Shown: positions 52,497 through 61,854, counted from the stretch's first letter. The stretch is 64,000 nucleotides of DNA from Bog-366 sp963722555 (GCA_963722555.1 CAVRNQ010000007.1:806001-870000); one strand, 5' to 3'. The notes: generated from the sequence alone by a model not told the origin. Translations and numbers: made by a program.

Positions 52497-53732
52497 TCAG
52501 GCGCGGGCGGGCGGCGGGGCGTCACGCCTGGCCCGGCGCTCGCGCAACTGGGTGCAGATCCAGAGAATCCCGTGCAGGGCAAACCCTGCCAGGAATCCCC
52601 ACATCAGGTTAGTGGTAAGTAGCGAGACGAGACCAACCGCAATGGCAATCAGAAGCAGGGACGGGCGCTTGAGGATGTCGCGCACATAGGCGGCGTGCTG
52701 GATGCCCACGTAGACGAGGAACACTCCCAGGACCGCCAGGGGGATCAGGCTGAGCAAGCCGACGGCGGCTCGGCCGAAGAAAGCCAGCAGAAGGCACACG
52801 CCGCCAATCACGTAGCTGGACTTGGGCGTGCGCGCGCCGAAGCGGTAATGCGCCGTGATTCCGCCCGAACCGTGACACAGGGGTGAGCCCATGATCGTGG
52901 CGCTGGCCAGGTTCACGATGCCGATGCTCAAGCTGAGGGCGCGCACCGTGACCCGCCGGGCCTGCACACCATAGAGAATCTGCGCGGTGTTCTCGGTGGC
53001 CACAATCGAGTTTCCGAAGGTCAGGGCAAATTGTGGAATGACGAGCAGGGGCAGGACCCGCTTGAGCTCTGCAACCTGCGGATGAAGCAGTTCGAGCGGC
53101 ACGAGGCCAAAACTCAGCGCCGGGAGTTTGCCCCAGTCGAGCGCCACACCCAAGGCAATTCCCGCGGCCAACAGGACGAGCGCAGCGGGGAAACGGCGTG
53201 AATTCCTAAACGCCAGCAATAATGCGGCCCCGGCGAGGGCGACCAGCCACGGCCCGAGCGCGCCACCGGGAAGAGTCCGCCCCCCCTGCGGCCTGAGCAG
53301 CAAGCGGAAACCCTCGCGCGCCAGCAGCAGGCCCAGTCCCAGTTGAATCCCGCGCACGATCGGCAGGGTGAAGAGCTTGGCCAGCCAGCGCGCGAGATTC
53401 GTCAAGCCCACCAAGAGCAGCAGCGCGCCCATCAGCAGGCCGGCGCTGGCGATGGCGGAGGGCGCGAGCGACAAGGCCAGGGCAATCGCCGCTACCGCCT
53501 TCAACGGCTGCACGGCAATAGGAATCTGGAAATATCGCGCCGCGATACAATAGGTGAGCCCGGCCGCCAGGAACAGCGCCGTGGGATTAAGGTGGTTCAG
53601 AGTGATCAGGGCGATCGCGAGGGGGAAGAGCACACCGATGTCGCCAAAGGCGCCGGCCACGTCCAGGCGCGTGAGCGGCCAGGCAAACCCTGGTGATTTG
53701 GTTTCGGCCGCGGTGAATGCCGGCAAGCTCAT
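52497..53732 (-). CDS. putative sulfate/molybdate permease (MOT1/SulP-like)
   Basis: 411 residues, strongly hydrophobic with about ten to eleven membrane segments. 'AGAFGDIGVLFPLAIALITL', 'FQIPIAVQPLKAVAAIALA' and 'IPQFALTFGNSIVATENTA' and 'MGSPLCHGSGGITAHYRFGA' are the conserved blocks of the MOT1-type molybdate transporter branch of the SulP superfamily; the family's cytosolic STAS domain is absent, as usual for MOT1. It probably imports molybdate or sulfate. The start codon ATG 53732 has GGAGG very close by. Confidence 0.85.
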   Translation of the reverse strand: MSLPAFTAAETKSPGFAWPLTRLDVAGAFGDIGVLFPLAIALITLNHLNPTALFLAAGLTYCIAARYFQIPIAVQPLKAVAAIALALSLAPSAIASAGLLMGALLLLVGLTNLARWLAKLFTLPIVRGIQLGLGLLLAREGFRLLLRPQGGRTLPGGALGPWLVALAGAALLLAFRNSRRFPAALVLLAAGIALGVALDWGKLPALSFGLVPLELLHPQVAELKRVLPLLVIPQFALTFGNSIVATENTAQILYGVQARRVTVRALSLSIGIVNLASATIMGSPLCHGSGGITAHYRFGARTPKSSYVIGGVCLLLAFFGRAAVGLLSLIPLAVLGVFLVYVGIQHAAYVRDILKRPSLLLIAIAVGLVSLLTTNLMWGFLAGFALHGILWICTQLRERRARRDAPPPARA

Positions 53733-53751
53733 GACCTCCGTGGCAGGCAGT

Positions 53752-54624
53752 TTAGAACCGCACCGACTTCAAATAGGCGAAAGTCTTCGCGATGCCGTCC
53801 CAGGCCGTGGGGCTTTCGTCCTCGACGTAATACTCCTTCACGCCGGCTGCTGCTGCCGCGGCCAGAGTCTTCGGCCAGTCGATCTGGCCCGTCCCCAGGG
53901 GCACGCAGGTCGAGTCGGGTTCTTCCTGGAACCCCACCTTTACACCCTTGGCGATGTCCTTCAGGTGCAATTGCTTCGCCCGCGCCGCATGTTTCTTGAT
54001 GAAGTCCGCCGGAACCAGTCCCACTTTCTGGACAAAGTAGAGGTCAAATTCAAAGTCCACGAGCTTGGGATCGGTCTCGCTGAGGAAGATGTCTTGAGCT
54101 GTGGTCGTCCCGAGGGGTTGGAAATCCACATCGTGGTTGTGGTAGGAGAAGCGGAAGCCCGCGGCTGCGAGTTTCTTGCCCCAGGCATTGAAATCCGCCG
54201 CGACGCGCTTTGCGCCTGCCGCGTCCTTGCGATGCTCCTCCTGCACCCACGGGCAGGAGACATGCAAGGGCTTGAACACCCTTGCCTCGGCAATGATCTC
54301 ATCGAGATGGTCGCGGAAGCGGTCGTCGTCGCCCGCGTGCATGCCGGTGCACTTCAGACCCGCCTTGTCGAGCTCGCGCTTGAAGTCCGCGGGCTTCATA
54401 TCGTAAAAGCCCGCCGTTTCTACCGCCGTGTAACCGACCTCGCGGATGTGCTTGAGTGCGCCGGGAACGTCTTTGGCGAGCTGGTCGCGCAGGCTGTAAA
54501 GCTGCACGCCAAACGGCCCTCGGAAGGTGCGCCCCGCCGCCGGCAGCGCCTTGGCCGCCTGCACGAGCCCGGAACCTGCCACCACTCCTGTAAAGGTCTT
54601 TATGAAATCGCGTCGAGATCCCAT
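53752..54624 (-). CDS. Tat-exported sugar phosphate isomerase/epimerase-like protein
   Basis: 290 residues from ATG 54624, preceded by AAGGAGGAAG. Twin-arginine signal SRRDFIKTFTGVVAGSG. TIM barrel of the AP-endonuclease-2/xylose-isomerase-like family: 'FGVQLYSLRDQLAKDVPGAL', 'VETAGFYDMKP', metal/substrate residues in 'FSYHNHDVDF' and 'DFEFDLYFVQKVG', 'KQLHLKDIAKG' and 'GTGQIDWPKTL'. Such proteins act on keto-sugars or cyclitols. Its relative at 58603 is a distant paralogue. Confidence 0.88.
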   Translation of the reverse strand: MGSRRDFIKTFTGVVAGSGLVQAAKALPAAGRTFRGPFGVQLYSLRDQLAKDVPGALKHIREVGYTAVETAGFYDMKPADFKRELDKAGLKCTGMHAGDDDRFRDHLDEIIAEARVFKPLHVSCPWVQEEHRKDAAGAKRVAADFNAWGKKLAAAGFRFSYHNHDVDFQPLGTTTAQDIFLSETDPKLVDFEFDLYFVQKVGLVPADFIKKHAARAKQLHLKDIAKGVKVGFQEEPDSTCVPLGTGQIDWPKTLAAAAAAGVKEYYVEDESPTAWDGIAKTFAYLKSVRF

Positions 54625-54817
54625 GATGTCTTCCTCCTTGGTCAGATCAAAACGAAAGTGCGAATCTTGTCGCCCCAATTATGGCACAGCGGAGCGGGCA
54701 TTGGCGGATTTGCTGCGGCGGCGGCCTGGCAAGACAAAAGGGCGGGCACAAGGCCCAGCCTCCGCGCTAGCAGTCATCTCAGGGGAGTTGCCGCGAAACT
54801 GCGGTTTATGGGTTGCG

Positions 54818-54846
54818 TTGACTATAAGTCTTGTGCTAACTAGAGA
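54818..54846 (+). promoter_or_regulatory. promoter of the RelA/SpoT-domain gene
   Basis: TTGACT (54818-54823), 17 bases, TAGAGA (54841-54846), nineteen bases before ATG 54865. The gene therefore has its own promoter. Confidence 0.55.
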
Positions 54847-54864
54847 GAAGAAGAGGCGACGGTC

Positions 54865-55896
54865 ATGGGAAAAAAGCAGCGACCTGCGAAGGAGTTGAGG
54901 GAGGAATACGAAACACTTCTTAACACTGCCTCTCGGTTCAAGAACGAGATTGTAGCACAGATATCTGCAATGGTTCAGAGCGAGGACATCCACCTCGCCG
55001 TCCCTATCGAATCGCGGGTGAAGAAATGGGACTCCATATCGTCCAAGCTGGATCGACTGCCGTTGAGGGTTGATTCGCTAAAGAATCTACAAGATTTCGT
55101 CGGGGTGAGAATAATAGTCCTCTTCCGCCGCGACGCGGAAAGGCTCATTCGGTTAATCTCAGAGAAGTTCAAGGTTCTTAAGAGCGAGGACACGAGCACT
55201 CGACTCCGTGAAGACCAGTTTGGGTATCTATCCACCCACATGATCGTAAAGGTTCCTGACGAATGGCTTAAGGTCCCTACCATGTGTTCGCTGGGGGACC
55301 TAACAGCAGAGCTTCAGATCCGGACATTAGCCCAGCATATGTGGGCAGCTGCATCTCATGTGCTTCAATACAAGCAGGAGGCCAACGTCCCGATGCCGGT
55401 ACGCAGGTCCATCCACCGGGTTTCGGCCCTCCTTGAAACCATCGACATTGAATTCGACGGCGTTCTCGACGCCAGAGACAAGTACAGGGCTCAGCTTAGG
55501 ACAGATACTTCAGAATCCCTCAATGCTGACTCGCTGGAGCGTTTGCTGGACTCACTCTTCCCCGCAAAGAACAAGGAAGGAACGGAAAACTACTCTGTGA
55601 TGCTCAAGGAATTGTCCGACTTCAAGATTCACACGACTGATGAAGTCGAGCGGTTGGTAAAGAAACACCTGAGGCCCGCGCTGGATGAGGACTCTAAATT
55701 CGCCAGTGAATACCTCGGGCTTGCCTGGGTCCCCGATTCCAGGAAGGAGAGGATGCGCGAAAAGAGTGTATATTTCACACACGTCGGCCTGCTTAGAACA
55801 ATAATGAAGCTGGAGTTTCCAGACGGTTGGCAGGAGTACATGGACAAGCTCGCTGCGTCTGCGAAGGCGAGACCTCGCAAGGCTGAGAAAGAGTGA
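54865..55896 (+). CDS. stand-alone RelA/SpoT-domain nucleotidyltransferase
   Basis: 343 residues; ATG with AAGAGG upstream. N-terminal RelA/SpoT synthetase fold: 'AVPIESRVKKWDSISSKLDR', 'NLQDFVGVRIIVLFRRDAER', 'EDQFGYLSTHMIVKVP' and 'AELQIRTLAQHMWAAASH', with Arg/Lys and the Gln of 'LQIRT' in place. No hydrolase, TGS or ACT domains, so it is a small alarmone synthetase-like or toxic SAS-like protein. A helical C-terminal half (about 200-343, Lys/Asp-rich) is longer than in typical SAS. Codon use is AT-richer than its neighbours and flanking genes are unrelated, suggesting transfer. It could make (p)ppGpp, (p)ppApp or pyrophosphorylate tRNA; sequence alone cannot decide. No antitoxin gene adjoins. 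Confidence 0.85.
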   Translation: MGKKQRPAKELREEYETLLNTASRFKNEIVAQISAMVQSEDIHLAVPIESRVKKWDSISSKLDRLPLRVDSLKNLQDFVGVRIIVLFRRDAERLIRLISEKFKVLKSEDTSTRLREDQFGYLSTHMIVKVPDEWLKVPTMCSLGDLTAELQIRTLAQHMWAAASHVLQYKQEANVPMPVRRSIHRVSALLETIDIEFDGVLDARDKYRAQLRTDTSESLNADSLERLLDSLFPAKNKEGTENYSVMLKELSDFKIHTTDEVERLVKKHLRPALDEDSKFASEYLGLAWVPDSRKERMREKSVYFTHVGLLRTIMKLEFPDGWQEYMDKLAASAKARPRKAEKE

Positions 55897-56090
55897 TTAA
55901 GTAACCTTCCTCATGCAGAGACCCCCCCGAAATTGTGGCTTTCTTGGGGCTTTCCGATGTTAGCGCTTAAGTGCGAGCCGTGCGCTACACGCCACAAACA
56001 GAAAAGGCGGGTACTATAACGGCCCGCATGTGGCGATATGGATTTGCCGCTACTAAGTCTCCACACCCTATTGCCGTCGCCGTCTGCAGG

Positions 56091-57722
56091 TTAAGCCTGG
56101 GCGGCTTTTGGGGTCCCTCGCTCCAGCGGCACGGAGAACTGCTTCTCGATCTTTTCGCGGAAGCAGGGGCCGGAGTTGTAAGTGCAGAAGGGGTAGACCA
56201 GCCCGTTGGGCGCGGTGTAGTGGATGACGCAACGCTTGACGCGGTTGATGTCATAGTTATAGACATCCATAAAGTGCATACCCGCGACAAGGAGAGTCTT
56301 ATAAGTGAATGTGCCGTCACCCTGGCCGCGGCCCTGGGTGTGGTCGGTCATACCCTGGAGAGTGTTCAGGAAGCGTTCAAAGGTAAGGCCCGGGGGCGCG
56401 AATTCCGGCTTGAAGTGGCGGCGCAGGGAATTCCAGGCGCTGATCTTGGAGAAAAGCTTGACCCGCGCCCCCTGCGCCTTACGCGCCAGGAGGTCGATGT
56501 CGCGCAGCATGGCGCCGACATCGAAGAAGCGGGTGATGGGCACGGCCTTCTTCGAAACGGGATCGACGTAAAGATAGGTCCCCATGGCGCAGTGAGGGTG
56601 CGAAGTCAGATTGGGCCGCTGGAAGTCTTGCAGGGCCGATAGGAGCTTCGAAAACGGCGACGTGCAGGCGAGCGGCATCCAGTCGTGATACGCGTCGGTC
56701 ATGCCTGTCTGGTCGGCGATGCAGTGGGCCAGATCCGACTGTGTGAAGCGCTTCTCCTCCAGATCGCGACGATTGATGCGGCCCGTGAAGGCCACGGGCT
56801 GGAAACTGAAGCCACTGACGCAATCGATGTTATCAATGGCGAACCGGACCATGTCGCCGAGTTGATGGTCGTTCACGCCCTTGACGATGGTGGGCACAAA
56901 GACAATCTTCAGGCCCACCTCGCGACAATTCTCAATACAGGCCAGCTTCGTTTCCATCAGGCGCTGGCCGCGGGTGCGGAGATAGATGTCGTCCGTGAGG
57001 CCGTCGAACTGCAGGTAGAGAGTGTGCAGACCTGCTTCCTTGGCGGCCGCGGCAAACTCCGGACGGGCGAAATGGATCCCATTGGTGGCCGCCTGGATGT
57101 GCGTGAAGCCGAGTTCGGTGGCCGTGCGCAGCACGTCCAGGAAACGCGGGTACATGGTCGGCTCGCCGCCGGAGAATTGCACCACGCGGTTGGGCACGGG
57201 ACGCTGCGCGCGCAGGCCCTTCAGCATGTCGCACACCTGCTCGAAAGAAGGCTCGTAGAGATACCCGGCCGTGTTGGCGTTGGCAAAGCAAACCGGGCAG
57301 GTCAGGTTGCAACGATTGGTCAGGTCGACGTTGGAAAGAACCGTGTGCGACGTGTGCAGCGAGCAGAGGCCACAGTCGTCGGGGCAGCGTGTGGCGTTCA
57401 GGACGGCAGGGTTCTCCAGGCCACGATTGTCGCCGAATTCCCACTCTTCCATCTTGAGGTAAAGGCGGGCGTCGGAGTAAATCTTGTCGCGGAAGTCGCC
57501 ATGCGCCAAGCAGGTTTTCTCCATGTAAACGGCGCCGTTCTCCTCGAAAAGTCGCGCCTCAATCACCTGCAGGCATTCGGGGCAGACGGATTGCGTCGTC
57601 TTGGGCAAGCCCTTCTCGAGCGGCTCGATGCGCGAGCCGGTAAAAGTGGTTTTGGGCTGGATGATCTCAAAATCGCTCCGGCGGCGAGACTTGGTGGGCG
57701 GAGCTACGGTCAGAGTGGCCAC
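56091..57722 (-). CDS. radical SAM protein of the Tes/MJ0619-like type
   Basis: 543 residues from GTG 57722, which follows AGGAGGG; ATG 57791 in frame has no ribosome site. N-terminal zinc/cluster-like region with 'SVCPECLQVIEARLFEENGA' and 'CLAHGDF', and a second Cys group 'RCPDDCGLCSLH', then the radical SAM cluster 'DLTNRCNLTCPVCFANA' and the SAM loop 'VVQFSGGEPTMYP'. The C-terminus has more Cys ('FCTYNSGPCF'). This arrangement is that of MJ0619-like proteins, including the archaeal tetraether synthase Tes and bacterial homologues proposed to join lipid tails into membrane-spanning lipids. Acidobacteriota make such lipids (iso-diabolic acid), so this role is plausible but unproven. Confidence 0.82.
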   Translation of the reverse strand: MATLTVAPPTKSRRRSDFEIIQPKTTFTGSRIEPLEKGLPKTTQSVCPECLQVIEARLFEENGAVYMEKTCLAHGDFRDKIYSDARLYLKMEEWEFGDNRGLENPAVLNATRCPDDCGLCSLHTSHTVLSNVDLTNRCNLTCPVCFANANTAGYLYEPSFEQVCDMLKGLRAQRPVPNRVVQFSGGEPTMYPRFLDVLRTATELGFTHIQAATNGIHFARPEFAAAAKEAGLHTLYLQFDGLTDDIYLRTRGQRLMETKLACIENCREVGLKIVFVPTIVKGVNDHQLGDMVRFAIDNIDCVSGFSFQPVAFTGRINRRDLEEKRFTQSDLAHCIADQTGMTDAYHDWMPLACTSPFSKLLSALQDFQRPNLTSHPHCAMGTYLYVDPVSKKAVPITRFFDVGAMLRDIDLLARKAQGARVKLFSKISAWNSLRRHFKPEFAPPGLTFERFLNTLQGMTDHTQGRGQGDGTFTYKTLLVAGMHFMDVYNYDINRVKRCVIHYTAPNGLVYPFCTYNSGPCFREKIEKQFSVPLERGTPKAAQA

Positions 57723-58050
57723 GATCCCTCCTGAAGATTGCGTATGATTCAGCAGCGCACGCCCGACGAGCGTGCCGCTTCGGCTGTCCATTAGCGCGAG
57801 AGCAAGTCCTATGAAAGCGTTGAGGGCTCAAGCGTCAAGGAGGGGATTAGACCATTCTATGCTGTGAGGTGGAACAACAAACCCTCGGATGGTGAAATGG
57901 GAGCATCAAACGGCAAGAAAAAGGGGTCGAACAGGCATGACAAATTGTTCATTCAAAAGGACGTACTGACATCTTGTCCGCCTCTACTCTGAGGGCTCTG
58001 GAGACGACCAAACTCCCACGGACTTCAGGCCGGGAGCAAGCAGGGCCCCT

Positions 58051-58467
58051 CTATTTCCGGAAAAGGTTCTCAAAGGCGGCGCGAGCGTCCAGTGGCCTGG
58101 CGGTTGAAGTCTCGCGTTCAATAGTGGCACGCGGCGAGTAGAAGTTGCAGTGGTTGCGGGCATCCTTCTTGGGGAGGCGCGCGCTGACCGGTTGGGTACA
58201 CTCGAAGCGGCTGGCGGTATCAAAGAAAGCGCACTGTTTGCAGCTATGCAATTCAAAACTGCAACGCGGGCACTTGCCCGTGTAATCAATGCCCGCCGGC
58301 AAGAGCGCGGCGCAGGAGGCGCAACGCACCACCTCTCGTTTGCCCGGCAGGTTGGGTGTTCGCGGGCCGAAGTTCTCGGGTCTCTTCGCGGGTTTGTGCT
58401 CGGTGCGTTCGCGCTCGCCACCCGAGTCCATATACCCCCGCTGTTTGTACTTCCTGTCCATCCGCAC
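58051..58467 (-). CDS. conserved zinc-ribbon protein of unknown function
   Basis: About 138 residues (ATG 58467; later Met codons at residues 3 and 13 are possible). Basic N-terminus, then three Cys pairs: 'VRCASCAALLP', 'GKCPRCSFEL', 'SCKQCAFFD' and further 'FECTQP', 'RNHCNFYSP', which suit two zinc sites. No enzyme motif. Small cytoplasmic protein, perhaps nucleic-acid or protein binding. It lies between the radical SAM gene and a Tat-exported protein, with no clear link. A longer-frame alternative on the same strand (57984-58421) is a shadow. Confidence 0.65.
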   Translation of the reverse strand: MRMDRKYKQRGYMDSGGERERTEHKPAKRPENFGPRTPNLPGKREVVRCASCAALLPAGIDYTGKCPRCSFELHSCKQCAFFDTASRFECTQPVSARLPKKDARNHCNFYSPRATIERETSTARPLDARAAFENLFRK

Positions 58468-58602
58468 TCCTTCCAGTTTGACGGCTGGTTAATTCGATCG
58501 CTGGATTGCCAATAAACTTATCATACGCTGGCCGGATGCTTCGCGCCACCAAGAAAAAAGGAACCTTGCAGGGCAGTGGTGAACTCTGAGCTTCCTCCTG
58601 CC

Positions 58603-59589
58603 TCAGTAACCGAGGGTCTTCCGGACGAACTCGCGGCTGATTTTCCAGTCCTCGCGCAAGGGTCGCGTCAGTTTGAATCCCTGTTCGTGCGCGAGTTCGA
58701 TCACCGCGTCACCCGCGAACGGGATGGCATCGAGCGCCTTGGCGATGCCGGCGTAATCCATGTTCCCTTCGCCCACGGCTTCGGACCACTTACCATCCGC
58801 TTTCTGGTCGCGGATGTGCATAAACACGATCTGCTTGCCGTAGCGATGAATGAAGTCCACGGGATTAACCCCGGCGCGCACCAGCCAGTTCAGATCCGGC
58901 CCCAGCTTGACGTCGGGGATGCGGGCGAGTGTGCCCTTGAGATCATGCAGGTCATTCTCGACTTCATACGTATGGTTGTGGAGGTTCAGAATGACCCCGT
59001 GCGACTTGCCGAGGGTGATGATCTTCCGGAGCACCTCCGCCTGCGCATCGAGTTGCTCAGGCGTCTTGGGCGCGGGCGCGCGGCCCACCGAGGTCCCGAG
59101 CGTGCGCCCGCCCAGCTTGGCGAGCCGCGTGATCGCCAGGTCGGCGTCTTCCAGAATTGCGCTGTGCTTTGTACGGTCCCACATTTCACCTTCGAAGGAC
59201 GTCCCGAGAATGGGCAGCGCGTACTGGTGCGAAAGCGCGCCGATGTGTTCCACGGCGTCGGGGTGCCGCAGGACGATGTGCATCAACTCGAACGCTTCGA
59301 TACCCGCGTATTTGAGATCGGAAAAGATCTGCTCGAGAATCGGCGTGTAGTCATAGCCCGGCAGGGGGGCCGCATAGACCCACCCGTGGGCGCCTACCAC
59401 AACCTTCTTCGCTTGCGGAGCGCCGGTCCCTGGGAATGCCCACTCCTCCGGCGCCAGCACCCCTGCTCCGAGTGCCACGGCAGACTTCAGGAACTCCCGG
59501 CGCCCCGGCATCTTCGCGGTTCCCGCACCAAGCGTCGCGCGCTTATCCCATACTCCCTCTCGCTTCTTCCGATTAGATGATTCCAGCAT
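58603..59589 (-). CDS. Tat-exported sugar phosphate isomerase/epimerase-like protein
   Basis: 328 residues from ATG 59589 (AGGGGGATGG upstream); an inner ATG at 59511 starts just before the twin-arginine motif GRREFLKSAVALGAG. TIM barrel of the xylose-isomerase-like family with 'IEAFELMHIVLRHPDAV', metal-site stretches 'VILNLHNHTYEVEND', 'KLGPDLNWLVRAGV', 'IVFMHIRDQKADG' and 'FAGDAVIELAHEQG'. It differs clearly from the 53752 protein, so they are not recent copies. Probably acts on a sugar or inositol derivative outside the cytoplasm. Confidence 0.88.
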   Translation of the reverse strand: MLESSNRKKREGVWDKRATLGAGTAKMPGRREFLKSAVALGAGVLAPEEWAFPGTGAPQAKKVVVGAHGWVYAAPLPGYDYTPILEQIFSDLKYAGIEAFELMHIVLRHPDAVEHIGALSHQYALPILGTSFEGEMWDRTKHSAILEDADLAITRLAKLGGRTLGTSVGRAPAPKTPEQLDAQAEVLRKIITLGKSHGVILNLHNHTYEVENDLHDLKGTLARIPDVKLGPDLNWLVRAGVNPVDFIHRYGKQIVFMHIRDQKADGKWSEAVGEGNMDYAGIAKALDAIPFAGDAVIELAHEQGFKLTRPLREDWKISREFVRKTLGY

Positions 59590-59897
59590 ACCATCCCCCT
59601 TTACGGATGACCGGGCTCAATAGGACTGAGGAGAGAAAAGACTTTGATCACGGGTTACCGCGCTGCGCCGGTCAGATCCAGTCTACGAGTCTTCTGCGAT
59701 TGGAGATCTCCTTACCGAGTGCGGCAGTCGTACCTTGAAGGTGATTCATTTCGGCCCCTAAGATAAACCGTGCTGTGGACGGATGCAAGTGCTTGCCAAC
59801 TTCGCCGCTCATAGAGCGGCGCTACAGCGGGCGACGCCGAGTTTTGAGACAGCCTCCGAGGGGAGAGGGTGTCCGCCGACGGCGGACGGATAAGGGA
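59590..59897. other. intergenic stretch, short palindromes only
   Basis: Contains GAGCGGCGCTACAGCGG (related to the TAGCGC elements) and TCCGCCGACGGCGGACGGA. No gene or promoter recognised. Confidence 0.4.
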
Positions 59898-60290
59898 TCA
59901 CTTCACTTGTTCCCCCGCGGTGGCCCCAGGACTATGATGTTCCCCCCGCCCGGCGCGTTTGAGCCAACTCACGAGGAAGAGCGCGGCTAACACGAAAAGC
60001 GGGCCGGATATGGTCAGAATCCAACTGGGGTGCCGCCATGCCATTTTCGCATACAGCAAGCCGGCGCTTCCAAAGCCCACCGCGCCAATCCACTCCCACC
60101 GCCAGGCAAGCGCCAATACACCCAGGACAATGGCGGTCGGGATAAGATGCATCATCAGAGCGAATAGGGTCCTCGCAAAGCCATAGCCCTCACTGAAAAC
60201 ATCCAGCGCGAACAGACTGAGAAAGATAGCAAAGGCAATTCCCAGCGCGCGCGGGGTCCAGACCAAGATCCTCCTCGAATAAGCAGTCAT
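59898..60290 (-). CDS. small integral membrane protein, DUF-type
   Basis: 130 residues; ATG 60290 follows GGGAGG. Four hydrophobic helices ('LGIAFAIFLSLFALDVF', 'LIPTAIVLGVLALAWRW', 'GAVGFGSAGLLYAKMAW', 'ISGPLFVLAALFLVSWL') with Trp-rich boundaries and a short hydrophilic tail. This is the layout of a widespread four-helix family of unknown function (conserved SEGYGF and HLIP motifs). No partner gene. Confidence 0.7.
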   Translation of the reverse strand: MTAYSRRILVWTPRALGIAFAIFLSLFALDVFSEGYGFARTLFALMMHLIPTAIVLGVLALAWRWEWIGAVGFGSAGLLYAKMAWRHPSWILTISGPLFVLAALFLVSWLKRAGRGEHHSPGATAGEQVK

Positions 60291-60365
60291 CTTGCCTCCC
60301 TGCTCGGGCCGAATGGACTGGCCCGATTAGAAATCCGCTGCACGCTCAAGTCAAGGGAGAAACTC

Positions 60366-61784
60366 AGGACTTTCCCCATTTTTTAGCCTTCCCAAGCCAG
60401 CAGGAGTTCCAATTGCCAAGTTTTGGGCGGTGGACCGGATGGTTCGGGGCTGGTTTGAGAAAGAACCTTATGGATGCCATCGGCCAGAGCGTAGAAGCGG
60501 AAAGGCGGAATGCCGAAGAAGCGGAAGGAAATGATCAGGAGCCTTTCGCACAAGATTCTCAACTTTAACTTCTGCCCTAAGAAAGTGGCGGCAAAGTAAG
60601 CCGCGGCCGTCACCAACACCACCAGGTTTTTCAGCCGTTGATAGCGCAGAACGCGAATATCTTCCAAGTGATAGCTCTGTTTGAGGAAGCGAAAAGTTTC
60701 CTCAATTTTCCAGCGGGTCAGATAGATTTGCACGATCCACCATAGCGATTCTGAGTCCCGCGCTCCCTCCAGGTTGGTCAACAGCAGGAGCGGATCTTTC
60801 CCGAAACCGGCCACCACCACCAAGAGCATCTTCTCCTCTCGCCCCGGCAGGTGCAGGGGTTCGGCACCGTAGCGGAGCTCATAGACCTTTTCTTTCCCCT
60901 CTTCGATCTTGATCACGCGCGCCGCATAACGCAGACGACACCGGCCACCCACCTCCGCCACACTCCCTTGCAGGCGGCGTCGATCGATCACGAAACGTTT
61001 ACCGGTGGACCGGATCACAAAGCGCTCCCGCCGCGCCAGCAGCGGCTCCAACACCTCCCGGCGGTCTCCGCCTCGATCTAGCACCCAGATCCCTCGCCCT
61101 CTCGTATGGCTCCGCACTAAGTCCACGGCCGCCAGAATCTCCGCGTTCTCACTACGGAACTCTTTCGCCTCCGCCGAGTACAGCTTCTGGTACAGCGGCA
61201 CGATCTCGCTGCTTTTCACCTCCGCCGCCGTGATGTCACACAACCAATAGCCGTCATGCAGTTCGCCGGTGCTGCCGTCCCGCACCTTTGCCAGGTATTC
61301 CATCTTCTGGGCGTATTCCTTGCGCAGGTCACTCAGGTCCAGGCACAGCACCGTGTTCGCTTCTACTCGTTGACTCCCCAGCGCTGCCAAGCGCTCGCTC
61401 AGGTGGCTTTCCAGTTCCGTCGCCTCCAGATTGCGCGACAGACGGTTCTCCGTCTTGATCAAATCAATCTCTTCTTTCAGGCTGCGCGCGATGTTGCTGA
61501 GCTTCACGTCCTGACTGGCCTGCACGCCAAACAACATCTGACCGACGAACTTCTGTAAGGGGCGGCTCAGACCTTCGGTGAGCTGCAAGGAGAACTTCGT
61601 GAGCTGGGCTTTCAGTCGGGAACGCAGTCTGTTATCGTGCATCGGGGATGCCTCCCAGGTGGTTTGGATTTCTCGCAAAAACCCTTCTACCACGGAGTTC
61701 GTCCCCGTTCACTTGTTAGAAAAAACAACTCCCGCTGGTTCTATTACTTGCCTGAAATCAGACAGAAAAAATGGGGAAAGTCCT
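60366..61784 (-). mobile_element. complete IS4-family insertion sequence
   Basis: 1419 bp bounded by perfect 19-base inverted repeats AGGACTTTCCCCATTTTTT (60366-60384) and its complement (61766-61784). Both ends are flanked by the direct repeat GAGAAACTC (60357-60365 and 61785-61793), a 9-base target duplication. One transposase gene fills it. Clean ends indicate a fairly recent insertion. Confidence 0.92.
60383..61642 (-). CDS. IS4-family DDE transposase
   Basis: 419 residues from ATG 61642, which has GGGAGG at good spacing; GTG 61693 would add 17 residues with no ribosome site. First Asp in 'TVLCLDLSDL', second in 'IWVLDRGGDR', and the IS4 signature Y-2-R-3-E-6-K in 'YLTRWKIEETFRFLKQ', all intact. 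The stop codon lies inside the left inverted repeat. Expected to cut and paste the element. Confidence 0.93.
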   Translation of the reverse strand: MHDNRLRSRLKAQLTKFSLQLTEGLSRPLQKFVGQMLFGVQASQDVKLSNIARSLKEEIDLIKTENRLSRNLEATELESHLSERLAALGSQRVEANTVLCLDLSDLRKEYAQKMEYLAKVRDGSTGELHDGYWLCDITAAEVKSSEIVPLYQKLYSAEAKEFRSENAEILAAVDLVRSHTRGRGIWVLDRGGDRREVLEPLLARRERFVIRSTGKRFVIDRRRLQGSVAEVGGRCRLRYAARVIKIEEGKEKVYELRYGAEPLHLPGREEKMLLVVVAGFGKDPLLLLTNLEGARDSESLWWIVQIYLTRWKIEETFRFLKQSYHLEDIRVLRYQRLKNLVVLVTAAAYFAATFLGQKLKLRILCERLLIISFRFFGIPPFRFYALADGIHKVLSQTSPEPSGPPPKTWQLELLLAWEG

Positions 61785-61854
61785 GAGAAACTCCGTTGCG
61801 GTAGATGGCGAATTCATGGGCACAAGTCTGCCGGGCAAGGCCAGGATTCGCAAC

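Noticed and set aside
53554..54843. 429-codon plus-strand frame across the permease/isomerase junction
   Set aside because: It is antisense to two clear genes and bridges their intergenic gap without any motif.
56685..57734. 349-codon frame opposite the radical SAM gene
   Set aside because: Shadow of the minus-strand gene; no recognisable domain.
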